Shown: piece after piece, positions 23,011-33,658 of the stretch
Layout: every line of letters starts with the position of its first letter
Position numbering within the stretch: the first letter of the stretch is position 1
Assembly (NCBI GenBank): GCA_024195265.1
Contig: JAJLRJ010000010.1
Coordinates: 36,255,126 to 36,319,125, forward strand
DNA length: 64,000 bases
Direction of reading: 5' to 3'
DNA from: Dendrophyllia cribrosa
Lineage: Eukaryota; Cnidaria; Anthozoa; Scleractinia; Dendrophylliidae
Position numbers and translations under genes: made by a program
The notes under the pieces: model-generated
What the model was told of the DNA's origin: nothing
Databases searched by the model: none
The model's input: only the letters and a program-made list of their open reading frames with translations

Positions 23011-24480
23011 CGCGGGGCAGCTGACGTCGCAGAACACTCCAAGCTGTACTCCATACCTACGGGACGAGAAAGTGAGACAAGCACCAAGTGGAACGCACGA
23101 AACCCTCCACCTAGCTTTGGGTCACCACATTTGCAGCTATTGGCCATCTTTCCGTTATTGATTTTGTTTTATCGATAATTGTGTGCTCGATTTCTTTAGT
23201 TACTTTAGCAGTTGAATCCAACGGCAGAACAAACTAGGTAGCTGAGGTCGCCACCTGTCGATATGACCCGAGTTTGAATCCCGGTGGTAACGGATTTAAT
23301 AAATGATTTTTGTGTTAATTTGCATCACATGATATGAATAGAATTATATCTCGCCTTGTAAATCGCGTTGGACGTACAGTATCTTGAATCCTGACCTTTA
23401 ACTCGGTATCCTGTAAAGGATTGAAATTCAGTTATTTCCGACACTTAAGGTTATTTTCTAGCCTTTTGTTTTAATTTCCTAATTCGATTTTTATGTTCAA
23501 TAGAAAGAGGAAAAAAGTGCTTTTAGGTTTCTCTTGTAATGTCACTACATTTGATATGGGTTTCTTAAAGCTCCAAAATAAATTTCGACCCCTAAAGCTA
23601 TTATAAACTCTGCTTGAAACCATTAAACCTATTCTGTATTAAACTTGGCATTTCGGGTCAAAAAGGTTTTCAGGACGTTTAAGAAAGGCGCGCCTGTATA
23701 TGAGATGTTCTATCCTGGACGATATAAAGAGGTTTGCTAAGCTTAGACCTAAGTAGATATCCCCAGTCATAGGGTGGCCGAGCGATAAACGAGACAGGGG
23801 ACACGCGCGAAACAATATTGCCTCGCGCGTGTTTATGATATTTCTGTTTTTGCTTGACTATGCCTGATAAACAAATGAAACAGATCCTGAGTGCAAGGTA
23901 ACTGGCAATATTGATGTCTATTTGTATGTGGAGTGTTATTAAAATATCAGAGTTTTACGTACCTCTTACTTTGTGTTTGGAACATAAAACTATTTGTTTT
24001 GTTTTTTTGCATCTTCCAGACTAGTCACTGCTGAGTACTGGATTTGCGATGGTATGTTATCTTTATACCAGTCCTCTAGTAGAAAAAGGGAATTGAAAGA
24101 CATTTAATCAAATCGATTTAAAAGAGACCTTCAGTCTGAATTTCAAAATAAGCCTAGTGTGGCGTGGCAAGTTTAGTTATTTCTTTCACCGAGGTTTTTA
24201 CTAAAGAATGTTTTCCGCAATAATCTCTCGGTTCGCGCAATTGACGAATTCCTCTAATGCAGGAGAAAGAGAAGATTTGTCATATAAGTACTTACACTGC
24301 AAATCTCTTGCTTCTTCTGTCAGACTTAGACTGATACTGATTCTTCGTTCCTTAGCAATTCTCGGTTTGTTATCTGCAAAACTGGAACAAGAAAAGGGAA
24401 ATTAACGCAATATTAACGAACCCGTTATTGCCAATTCATAAATAATATTTTTATACCAGGACACTACAATGGTGTTCTTA
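23011..24480. other. Intergenic, no gene recognised
   Basis: Mostly AT-rich. A hairpin at about 23800-23835 (ACACGCGCG ... CGCGCGTGT) is the only notable structure. No splice-bounded coding segment was found. Confidence 0.4.
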
Positions 24481-24489
24481 TTGACCAAA

Positions 24490-24740
24490 GTAAATGATAA
24501 ATGACCGTGAAGGATATAATTTGCATTGCATAGATTTTGGCGATTTTATTCCTTCGTTTTCTCCACATTTAATGATCACTTTGAGAAGCTATATCAAACA
24601 CTTAAAAGAGTGTTTCATCAGATATCCAAACACCTCGAAGTGGACTATAAAAACTCGGCTGCGCCTCGTTTTTCAACCCACTTTTCGGTGTTTGGATATC
24701 CAGATTAAACACTCTCCTTGCGTTTGATATGAGGGAGCAC
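24490..24740. mobile_element. MITE with 'gagtgtttcatcagatatccaaac' type arms
   Basis: Facing motifs (TGTTTCATCAGATATCCAAA and its complement near 24690-24715) surround 'cctcgaagtggac..aactcggctgcgcctcg'. The same family is seen at 57430-57790 and, more diverged, at about 34230-34520. The ORFs at 24494-24727 are inside it and are not genes. Confidence 0.55.
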
Positions 24741-26198
24741 GTTTTAACGCAGCTTCATTATCAAAAGTACTTCTACTGCTGTAAAAAGTGTCCGGTCTAT
24801 ACAACTTTAGCTTAGTCATCATCTTTAAACTCGGACTTTTGAATAATTTCTAAATAGAGTAGCAATTCTTCACAACTTTCCTACCACTTGACTTTGTTTG
24901 TAGTTACATATTATCAACTGAGGAGAGCAAATTTGAAATAAAATTAAGCACGTTTCAACGTAGCTTCGTTATCAAAAGTACTTTTACTTCTATAAAAGTG
25001 CCTGGCGTAATGAACGACAGATAAGTTTTACTTGTATGTCGATGAAGAGAAATAAATTTGGTCCTGATTCATACTCAAAATGTCGTGAATTGTAACGGTT
25101 CATTTTAGTCTTAGCCTGCACAATAGGCGCTTCTGTGGTGCGCTAGCGCGAAGCGCAAGAAACGAGCGCGGAGCGCGAGCCACGCAATGGAGAGAAGAAA
25201 AATGCCTGTTGTTCGGGCTACTTTAGCTCGGGCTATCGATGGTTCTACTTAATATTAAATTATAGATTACTTACCTCATACACCGTATTTATCACAAACA
25301 GCAACGCATGTAATTATGAACGGGACCATTTTCTTCGTTAGAGAGACGCTGACATGATGAGGTCCATTCGCAGTGTTGACCTGTGCAGTATCGATTGTAC
25401 AATTCTTACAATCATTTAATCCTCATTGTATGCCTGACATATTTCTTTCTTCCCACTTGCCACAAAATCCTGGCGAACTTTGCTTTGATAGTCTAAATTT
25501 AAGCGATTAATGACGAGTTTCGACAGAGCAGCAAACTAAAAGATCGTTAAGAAAATTCAAATATCGTCTTGGTATGATTTGCGCATGGGTGAATGAAAAG
25601 TTTAATCATTTCATTAAAATTCACTACGGCGAAACTCATGAATAACAATCATATTCAGTAAAAAATATTCACTTTGAAGTGTGTTTTAAATATTTTCACT
25701 AATTATAATAATGTAAGACAATGCGAAGGCCGGAACGTGCGAGAAAAAATTTTGAAAACAAAACAGGTTATCCTCCATAACGTGCAGAAAAATTGAAACA
25801 TTTAAAACGTTTTTTAAAAATTGCTATATTTTTTTTATTTTTTTTATTTTCGCATTTGGTTTGACGGCTTTTTTTCTGTGAATACAGGCTCTAAAGGCAG
25901 ACACCTCTTTAATGATGATCTATTTGTCCAAGACAAAAGTTTTCCTTTCTAAATGAAGAAGAATTTAAGGTGTTCCCTCCAGTTTCCATGCAGCCGCACC
26001 GACCATTTTTGAGCGGCCGTTTAACTAACTTTCCTTTATTGAATTAGAATGAAACTTACATAAAATATTGTACTTAGTTTGAAGTTTATAAAAGTGTAAC
26101 AATTTTGTAAATCGCATTTAAAATTGCGGAGATAAACGAGAAATATTGAAATCACTTGAGTCTAAATTCCGAGCGATTGCGATGGCATCTAGAAAAAT
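24741..26198. other. Intergenic stretch with a dispersed GC-palindrome
   Basis: Contains GCGCTAGCGCGAAGCGC-type palindromes at 25140-25185 in a CpG-rich patch, then AT-rich DNA with a poly-T run near 25828. From about 25970 an older repeat begins ('ttccctccagtttccatgc'), which is the target of the 26199-29596 element. Confidence 0.4.
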
Positions 26199-26609
26199 GA
26201 GGGTCTCCCAGGGGTTTTTGGGGAACAAGGGAACACGGGAAATTTGGCAATGGGAACACGGGAACAAAGCAAAAAAATCGTAGGGAACAAGGGAACATCA
26301 AATAGGTTAGGGAGCAGGGGAACAAACACAAAAAATTACAAGGCCCTACGTTTTTTACATAAACATGGGGGTGATAGAAGATTTTCTGCTGTTTTCTGAT
26401 TTCTTTGGCAAGTTTTTGTTCCCATCTTTCGTGTCTACTCGTCTCTACCTCTGGCGCTGAAATCGTTCTTTTCCGACAAGTGCCGACAACTGGTTTAATA
26501 TTTAACTTTAACGATGTTATAGCGGTTTTCTAAAGACTATTGATAATCAATACAGCCCGGGAAAAGGTGCAATTGTCAACTGAAAGAAAAAGGTGCAACT
26601 TAGTGGTGC

Positions 26610-26720
26610 CAAGCGCGGGAAAAAAGGAAACAAGTGCTAAGCGCGGGAAAACGTATAACTAGTGCCAAGCGCGGGAAAACATGCAACCGATGCCAAGCAC
26701 GGGAAAACGTGCAACCGATG
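26610..26720. repeat. 28-bp repeat array with E2F-type sites
   Basis: Four units spaced 28-30 bp, each with GTGCCAAG then GCGCGGGAAAA (26613, 26641, 26669) or a mutated GCACGGGAAAA (26699). GCGCGGGAAAA read in reverse is TTTTCCCGCGC, a perfect E2F-type site. The array lies about 560 bp upstream of the ATG of the element's ORF and may drive cell-cycle-linked expression. Regulatory role inferred. Confidence 0.5.
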
Positions 26721-27280
26721 CCAGGTCAGACCTGGTAAATTTTGACAACACATGTGCAGCTGGTGAATTTGAAAGTCCTGAGGATGGATGTGGTCGATCT
26801 TGGTAGAAACGTTGACCGTATGTTGCTGCCAGTGACTGCAGCGATTTACCAAAATGGAGTGGAGAAGCCAGCAATGCGCTGGACATTTGAAATGGCGATT
26901 GGCGCCATTAGCGACCAAAAGTTGCATGGATTCCTTCAAAGATTAAGAGGAGGATTTGGAATTGCAGATCGTTGCTCGGAACTTACAATACGCAAATTCA
27001 AAGTCTCACTGAGTACCAAAGACTTCAAAGTTACGCCAGAATTCCAAAAGGACGACTCTTCGAAATCGATTGCGAAGAACAGTGACAGACTGCATTGAAA
27101 TACCTCGTGAACAGAGAGCGAGAATTAATAGGTACGTGCTGTGCATTAATAGCTACTTATTAAAAGTACGGCAATTTTCAAAGGACTTGAAAAGCATTAT
27201 TTGTTTTATATATTTGCCAATATTGGTTGACTGATACAGAAAGCTAAACTGGGATTGTTTTGATATAATTGACTAGCATC

Positions 27281-29218
27281 ATGTTCAAAGACCTTACTGG
27301 CCAAACTATTGTTGATCCAAACAAGTTAACCGTTCCGCAGTTACGAGAGAAACTAAAGGAAACAGGTGCTTGGGAGAAAGGTGACAAGAGGAAAACGAAG
27401 AAACCATTGAAAGAGAAGCTGCAAAGAGTCCTCAAAGAGAGAATGTCAAGAAGAGGTACGGCGTGTTCAAACAAGCTTCAAATAAATCACGACATACAGA
27501 ATCCTTTAGCTTTGGTCTTTGACAAAGATGGCTATTTGTATGCATCTACAAAGCAAGGGACAGTATTCAAGGTCAAAGTGGAGTCTGATCTTGTGAGCTT
27601 GAAAGGGAAAGTTATTGCTCAAATTACATTAGACTGTGGCCTTCTCTACGGAATGGCTATTCTCAATGATGAGCTGTACACAGCCTCGCACGACGATGAT
27701 GGTGGAATCTTTACTGTTAATCTTGAAGACAGGACATTTGAGAAGGTTATTGGAAACGGGACAGAGTGCTCTAAAGTACACAGCCTAACAGTTTATGACG
27801 ATAAGATTCTTTTCAGCGATGTTGGCAACCATTCATTGAATGTATGGAACTCTGCAACCCGTGAATGCAGCACGTTTTCCGGAAATGGCAAAGGTACGAG
27901 GGATGGCAAATGTGGCCAATATGTCCAGCCAACGGGTGTATTTGCTGAAAGGAAAACAGTCTTTGTGGTCGACTCTTCAACAGGCTGCTTGAGAATGACA
28001 AGTGAAGTGCTTCCTTTGGTCAAGTATCTGAGTAATCTTCAGTCGTTTGCTGTCACATTTGGCTTGCACCAGAAGAAACAAATGTCAACGTCGTTCACTA
28101 TCGACACAGCAATTGCCAGAATCCAAGAAGTATATGACTTTGATTGCCAGTGTATAGATCGAGTCAAAGCCTTCCTTGGGACAGAAGCCCAGACTCAAGG
28201 TCCGCAGGGAACCGTTTCGTCAGTCGTTGTGGAGGACGAAAGAAGGATCTTGCTTGCACTGGGAGAAATTAGAGATCTTTTTCGAAAGTATGCCCCACAG
28301 CTTTTGGATGTGTTCAAACTTAAAAGCCTTTTGACGCTGGTAGTGGAGAACTTTTTCTCCGAGATGAGGGCAGGTGCATCTGACATGCCAATGCAGTTGC
28401 AATTTGATTTCCGCTTCAGTCGAGCAATGAAGGAACATTTAAAGCAGATGTGCACAACCAGGTTTTCATACTACACAAGTGCGACGTCTCATTACCCAAG
28501 GGTCAAATCTGACTTGAAATATTCAGCCCTACCTAAGATGTCGCCCCCTTCTACAGCACAGTTGACAAAGCAACAAGTTCAGCAAATGAGAGACTGGCGC
28601 ATGAAGTATGGTCAAAGTGTTCCACAGAAGACTGTGCGCAACATGAGCACCAAAGATAATCCGGGTACTCTGCCGATAAATCTTTATGCCCAGGTACAGC
28701 CTACAATAACGCCTTTGGATTTCTCGAAGATCGCAGAAGATGGACAAGATGGTGCCAGAACAACTGCTCATCATGACAACTCACACGAACTCCTTTATAC
28801 CTCGGGAGATGTTGTTTTTCTTGCATCTGACGCCACATCTGGGCGGACAGTGGTATACGTACTAGAAGAAAGCATCACTGCCTCGACAAAGAAAGCAAAG
28901 GCCAGGTTATTTGAAGGTGACCCATTCAATCCTCTGATATTTTACACAGGTGTTGTCGAGATCAATGTTAAGGACATAGGTGGCTCATTGGAAGAAACTG
29001 TTAGAGGAGATGGCAACATTGAACTGACAGAAAATGAGTTTATAAGGTATCAGTCAAGAATGATTGAATGCGTGGATGCAGTGACTATTGAAGAGGCGAG
29101 GGAGATCAGTGAGGGCCTGGATACTGACCAAGATCGTGCAGAGGATGCGAGGCCAAGACGTGCATCACGTGCGAGAAAGAGGCCACATACGGACGATTTT
29201 CTGTATTATGACGACTGA
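27281..29218 (+). CDS. Protein with SAP-like N-terminus and NHL-like repeats, encoded by the TIR element
   Basis: A 645-aa intronless, undamaged ORF. The frame is open from a TTG at 27269, but the first ATG is at 27281 and I use it. Residues ~15-56 resemble a SAP DNA-binding motif (LTVPQLREKLKETG, then KPLKEKLQRVL). Residues ~72-240 contain NHL/beta-propeller-like strands (ALVFDKDGYLYAST, GMAILNDELYTAS, LTVYDDKILFSDVGNHSL). The second half is alpha-helical with LTLVVENFFSEMRAG near 352-366, reminiscent in style of transposase C-terminal motifs. The tail is basic (RPRRASRARKRP), a likely nuclear signal. A Ser/Thr- and charge-rich region lies at ~400-560. I cannot identify catalytic residues. 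It may be the element's transposase, an accessory protein or a captured host gene. A shorter open frame at 26742-27098 might be an upstream exon. Confidence 0.7.
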   Translation: MFKDLTGQTIVDPNKLTVPQLREKLKETGAWEKGDKRKTKKPLKEKLQRVLKERMSRRGTACSNKLQINHDIQNPLALVFDKDGYLYASTKQGTVFKVKVESDLVSLKGKVIAQITLDCGLLYGMAILNDELYTASHDDDGGIFTVNLEDRTFEKVIGNGTECSKVHSLTVYDDKILFSDVGNHSLNVWNSATRECSTFSGNGKGTRDGKCGQYVQPTGVFAERKTVFVVDSSTGCLRMTSEVLPLVKYLSNLQSFAVTFGLHQKKQMSTSFTIDTAIARIQEVYDFDCQCIDRVKAFLGTEAQTQGPQGTVSSVVVEDERRILLALGEIRDLFRKYAPQLLDVFKLKSLLTLVVENFFSEMRAGASDMPMQLQFDFRFSRAMKEHLKQMCTTRFSYYTSATSHYPRVKSDLKYSALPKMSPPSTAQLTKQQVQQMRDWRMKYGQSVPQKTVRNMSTKDNPGTLPINLYAQVQPTITPLDFSKIAEDGQDGARTTAHHDNSHELLYTSGDVVFLASDATSGRTVVYVLEESITASTKKAKARLFEGDPFNPLIFYTGVVEINVKDIGGSLEETVRGDGNIELTENEFIRYQSRMIECVDAVTIEEAREISEGLDTDQDRAEDARPRRASRARKRPHTDDFLYYDD

Positions 29219-29619
29219 AAAGGTGCGGTCAGGATTCTTAGTATTTCCCAAGCATTATCTTCATTTGTTGGAAAAAGTTGATGTAATTACAACGATTTTT
29301 TTTAAATTTTCTTACGAAATACTTTCACAAAGTCAAAAATATCACAGAAATAATGATCAAAATTTATCAGCAACACTGTAGACCTTCAATCAGTTATTTT
29401 GTTTTGTTCAGTTTGGTTAATTAGGACGTATATGCAAAGAATAAGAGATAAATTACGTATATGCAAAGAATAAGAGATAAAATTTAATCTTGAAAGGGTA
29501 ACAAGGGAACAAGGTGAAATTTTGGACGGGAACAAGGGAACAGAGTTAAAATTTTTAAGGGAACACGGGAACACAGACCCCCCCTGGGGGACCCTCAAAA
29601 ATCAAAACTATTACGATAA

Positions 29620-30060
29620 ACTATGACATATGGCAAACAAAATATCTCAAAATTAGAAACTTTTGTCAAGCCTATTTTGAGTAAATCAGAAAAACATTTT
29701 GAAGTTGTGATTTTGCATGTGTATGAGCACATCCATAAGTTCCTTAATTTATCTTACAAAAGTTTAATTTCTCAATCTCAAATTTACGCCAAAATGTGTT
29801 TTTAGTGTATGAGATGAAACTATGAAAGTTTGAAAGCGTTTCTCGTTTTAGTTTTGGAGATTCGATTTTCTATAGGAAGCCATAGTTTTTTGACTGAGTC
29901 CTCGATATTGTAGTTTTAGCGCTTTTTTACATATCTCAAAAACCGCGAGATAGATTTTTTTAAAACTTTTATGGTCGTTTCTTTATAATATAAACAACAT
30001 TGTCTCGAAGTTTCATCTTGATTAAAACATTGCAACATAGTCAAATAAAATAATAAAGTT
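29620..30060. other. Right-hand continuation of the target repeat
   Basis: AT-rich sequence following the 3.4-kb element. Probably the other half of the repeat it inserted into. No gene seen. Confidence 0.35.
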
Positions 30061-30095
30061 CACCTAAAACGCGATTGAGACTTTGTGTTTTGATC

Positions 30096-30560
30096 CCGCC
30101 CAAAGTCTCTTTTTCTCTACATAAAAAAGGTAAAAAAAAAAAACATCTTATCACTGAATAAACCCCTAAAACAGAAAGTCTTCTTGTCATTTGCATGTAA
30201 TTTACGTTTTGTACATAAAACTGATACAATTGTATGACATAAAAACGAGAACCCTGAGTTTCGCTTATAGTCAACCCCCAAAAAGCCCTTACCAAAATCT
30301 TTCAAACGCCAAAAAAGTCTTCAGATCGCTAGTTTCAAATCCCAAAAAGGCCTTCGCACCTCTCTGTCTCTAATAATATACCTGAATGTCCCCGGGTAAA
30401 TTCCACTCTCAACTAAATACTTTCCTCTGAACAATCTTGTGATAATCTCCGAGGCAAACTAAGAAATGCTATATCGAAACAGAAATCAATGTAAATCGGT
30501 CAACGGCATTCGTTACTTTCCATTTTTGGCGGTAAGTGCCACGTTGAAAACTAGAAAAAC
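30096..30560. repeat. Dispersed repeat family R1, copy 2
   Basis: Near-identical to 12437-12993 but without the (ACAT)n-containing insertion. The two copies differ by scattered substitutions and this one lacks the C-rich expansions. Function unknown. Confidence 0.75.
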
Positions 30561-30665
30561 ACGCGTTGGCCCATGTGACTCACTATTTCATTGGCTTTGC
30601 GAGTGTTTTGGTTGCTACTTTAATTCATAGCTTTTCACTTCAAGTACGATAATCCAGGGTCATTT

Positions 30666-31111
30666 AGAGCGGTTTTCTCTTGAGTGTCGTAAAACGGCAA
30701 AACCAAAGCAATTACTCTGCCAATCAAAACAGCGGCAGACCATCCAATGAACCAATCAGAGCTCAAAGGAAAGGCATGTCGCTGGCGCCAAGCGCGGGAA
30801 AATGCAGGTGTGAAAGTCATGGTTTTGGTTTTACTTTTGATTGGTTGATAAAGTGGTGTGAGATTTTTTTTAGCCAATCACAAGTACGCAGCTCTTACGA
30901 GGTCTTTTCGGATTTGCAGAGAAAACAATAGAACAAACAACACAACAATATAATGGACCCTAGCCCTGAAAACAAATAAGAGCTGCGTGATACCCAGGTC
31001 CAATGTAATTAGTGGTTGCCAAGAGCTGCGTGGTATCTGAATCATAAAGGGTGGCAATGTAAAACCAAAGCAATCGCGAAATTACTTTCGATACTCAATT
31101 GAAAACCGCTG
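30666..31111. mobile_element. MITE carrying CCAAT boxes and an E2F-type site, copy 1
   Basis: The ends are inverted (AGAGCGGTTTTCTCTTGAGT and the complement of ACTCAATTGAAAACCGCT), with 'aaaaccaaagcaatt' just inside both. The core has several CCAAT/ATTGG boxes (30720-30760, 30838-30885) and GCGCGGGAAAA (30791-30801). A second repeat is included at about 30875-31020 (related to 49640-49720 and 63755-63915). Confidence 0.65.
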
Positions 31112-31997
31112 TAACATGGGTTTCACTGTCTTTTTGGCAGACACAGTGCCAAACAATCTAGACTAGTTAAAAAATATACCTTCTTTCAAAATGTAAAACT
31201 ATACCTTAGAATATATAAAGGGGCAAGGAAGAAACTGTGGTGCTGCGTCGGCGAGGGAGTTAAATATAAAAATTTGGTTTTATCAGCTGAGTCAGGAGCT
31301 TATTACTCCTGCCTGAGTTGATAAGGTAAATTGCGTCATTCTGCAAGTACCGGAACACATTGTTTTTCTTGTTTGAGAGGTTTTGTATTTTAGTCTTGTT
31401 TTGAGTTATTTTATTTTCTTTCTTTTGTTTTACATCATTCGGGTTTCGGTACCCGCAGAAGGAACCAGTAAATTGGACACCGTGAAAAGGTTCAAAATCT
31501 GACGTTTTGAGCGCTTAGCTACCAATAGGATCTTCTCTGACGGAAAGCAAATTTCACCTTGAATGCAAGGTCAGAAAACAAAACTTTATGTGCCGAATTT
31601 CGTGCAACACGAAATTCACGCTTGAATGCGTGCAACCAATCAGATCACGCGTATGAACAATGGAGCATTTCAAAACAAAAACAAACGACCGCAACGTCTT
31701 TTGGGTGAAGGTGGGCCTTTAAGATAAGATAAAGGAAAATTCAATTACATAGCGAGCAAAATGTTTTATTTTCAGTGTCATCTTTCTACTTTGTAATTTA
31801 ATATGACAATTGATATTAACAGTTTCCCCAAGCCTTGTACATGTGTATATAATATTAAGTAGTGCTACAGTTATCATTTGTTTCCTGAACTGTGACCTAC
31901 TGAGTAGTATGTACCTTCCTGTGGTGATGTTTGTTAAGCTGTTCAAGGTGAACAGTCCTTTCCGGTTGTTTGTTTTACTTTTTGAAATGACATATTA
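31112..31997. other. Intergenic, nothing recognised
   Basis: AT-rich. 'gtcaggagcttattactcctgcctgagttgata' near 31289-31322 forms a small hairpin. No coding or family signal. Confidence 0.35.
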
Positions 31998-32572
31998 TAG
32001 AGCGGTTTTCACTTGAATGTCGTAAAACCAAACCAAAGTAATTACTTCATAATAATTACTAATTACTTAGGGAGGCAGCATGGTCAAGTGGTTAGGGCGC
32101 TGGACTTCAAATCCGGAGGTCCCGAGTTCAACTCCCGCTCTGACCACAAGCTGGAGTTGTTTCACGGTAGACCCGAACTCAACTCCTTGGCCACGCTTGT
32201 AAGTAGCCATCTGGTCGGTCTCCTGCCAGTTGGTTTTTTAACCTGTTATGTTCAATTTGCAATATTTGTTTCCTTATTTGAGTGTCGTGCCTGTAAATTA
32301 GCTGCAGCAAATTCGCTGCTGGTAGCTAACTGCTTGTCCACTGTAAACAATGTTCACAGTTAGCTGATCAGAACATGCCCAGACAAACCAATTAACCAAT
32401 CAGAACTCGAAGCAAATACATGTAGCCGGCGCCAAGCGCGGGAAAACGCGTGCGACCAAGTCGCGATTATTGGTTGATAAAGTGGCGGGAGATGTTTTAG
32501 CCAATCACAAAGCGTAGCAATGTAAAACCAAAGCAATCACGAAAATACTTTCATCACCCAATTGAAAACCAT
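31998..32572. mobile_element. MITE carrying CCAAT boxes and an E2F-type site, copy 2
   Basis: Same terminal motifs as 30666-31111 (AGCGGTTTTCACTTGAATGT; right end CCAATTGAAAACC) and the same core: CCAATCAGAACTCG, GCGCGGGAAAA (32436-32446), ATTGGTTGATAAAGTGGCG. A tRNA-derived SINE is inserted at about 32070-32350, which explains the extra length. Confidence 0.65.
32070..32350 (+). mobile_element. tRNA-derived SINE
   Basis: The head has a polymerase III A box (TGGTCAAGTGGTTAGG, 32081-32096) and B box (GAGTTCAACTC), with a tRNA-like GGACTTCAAATCC arm between them, then a non-tRNA body ending near 32350. It is a SINE rather than a tRNA gene: the acceptor stem does not close and the body continues. 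The 3' boundary is approximate. Confidence 0.7.
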
Positions 32573-32688
32573 TCTGTGCAATCCCTGACTAGTTTCAACC
32601 AGTTACCATAGCTCTATGGAAACATAATATTTTTTAGCTCTGTTTTCATAACACTATGTCACACACCACTGGTAGCCATACTGAGCCA

Positions 32689-32871
32689 TAGACCTTTTTC
32701 AAAATGGCGGGCAAGTTATTTATTCCTTTATATCTATGTTTATTAGCCCTAGTGGCCTCGTTAGCGTGTGCAAAATTCAAAAGAATTTTTACTCTAAAAT
32801 GAGGCCAATAGGGCTAATTAACATACATACAACAGAATAAATAAATTGGCGGCCGTTATGAAAAGGGTCTA
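32689..32871. mobile_element. Palindromic MITE, copy 2
   Basis: Matches 3753-3935 in order and length: TAGACCTTTTTCAAAATGGCG at the left and the complement ending GGTCTA at the right, with 'ttagccctagtggcctc' arms. More diverged between arms than copy 1, so older. Confidence 0.7.
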
Positions 32872-33658
32872 TTACTGCCGCAGCCTGACACATTCCTTTC
32901 TTAGTAGTGTGTTTTCTCTTTTTCTTAAAAAAAATGTAATTTAGTTATAGGGCATATATTAGTTTACCTATATCTTGCCCTTCTCCATTTTTTTTTCTTA
33001 TCTTGTTATTAACTTCAAGTAAACGTATTAATAATAAAAAATGGAGTAAATAAATTTAAAAAAAAAACAGGAAACGTCTGTAACTTTTCGATTTCTTTAG
33101 TAGGTGGCTGTGGGTGAATTAAATCTTAATGTGTGACCTTTCAAATGAAAGCTACTGAGCAGTACTATCCTGTGGTGCTGTTTATTATGCTGCATAAGGT
33201 ACACATGTAGTTCCAACTCAGTTGATGAAATCTTAACTTGATATTAACATGGAAGCTGCATATTTGATTGAATATATTCTTGACACTGACAAAACAAAAA
33301 TCAATCCTTCTGCACTGGAGGGGGAAGAACAAGCAGCTGTGCCAGTTTTTGCTGTGAAAATTTAAAAAAAAGGATGTTATAAGAGTACCACACTGAAGAC
33401 TTTGATGGAAGAGGGGTAGACACTGAGAGGTGCAAGACTAGGAGGATGCCATCATGGGGGAAACCTTGACAGAACGGGGAAAGCCCAAGAGGTGTAAGAC
33501 TACAACTGTAGGTGGGATGATATCATGGGGGGCAGCAGATGGAATGGGGGTACTGACAAAGAAGTGCAAGACTAGGGGGATGGGGGATGGGCTACAGGGT
33601 TTTTATAGTTTTATACGCTTAGAGGTTTCTTTAATAAAAAAATTATTATTCAAGGTCC
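32872..33658. other. Downstream flank of borealin with repeats
   Basis: 33115-33215 is one reverse-orientation unit of the ~110-bp MITE-derived family. 33405-33600 has about three G-rich tandem units of roughly 60 bp (GAGGTGCAAGACTAGG, GGTGTAAGACTACAAC, AAGTGCAAGACTAGGG). A minus-strand ATTAAA near 33630 may be the borealin poly(A) signal. Confidence 0.45.

Larger units (their letters stand above)
26199..29596 (+). mobile_element. 3.4-kb DNA element with TIRs carrying a SAP/NHL-like protein gene
   Basis: The left end GAGGGTCTCCCAGGGG and the right end, read inverted, GAGGGTCCCCCAGGGG form 16-bp TIRs with one mismatch. AAAAAT flanks both sides (26193-26198 and 29597-29602), a 6-bp target duplication. 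Both subterminal zones (26220-26340 and 29495-29575) carry iterated GGGAACA(C/A)GGGAA words in the same direct orientation, a likely binding-site array. The interior holds a 28-bp minisatellite and one long ORF. I cannot assign a known superfamily. Confidence 0.75.

Noticed and set aside
27269..27280. Upstream TTG as start of the SAP/NHL protein
   Set aside because: Animals initiate at ATG; the first in-frame ATG is at 27281.
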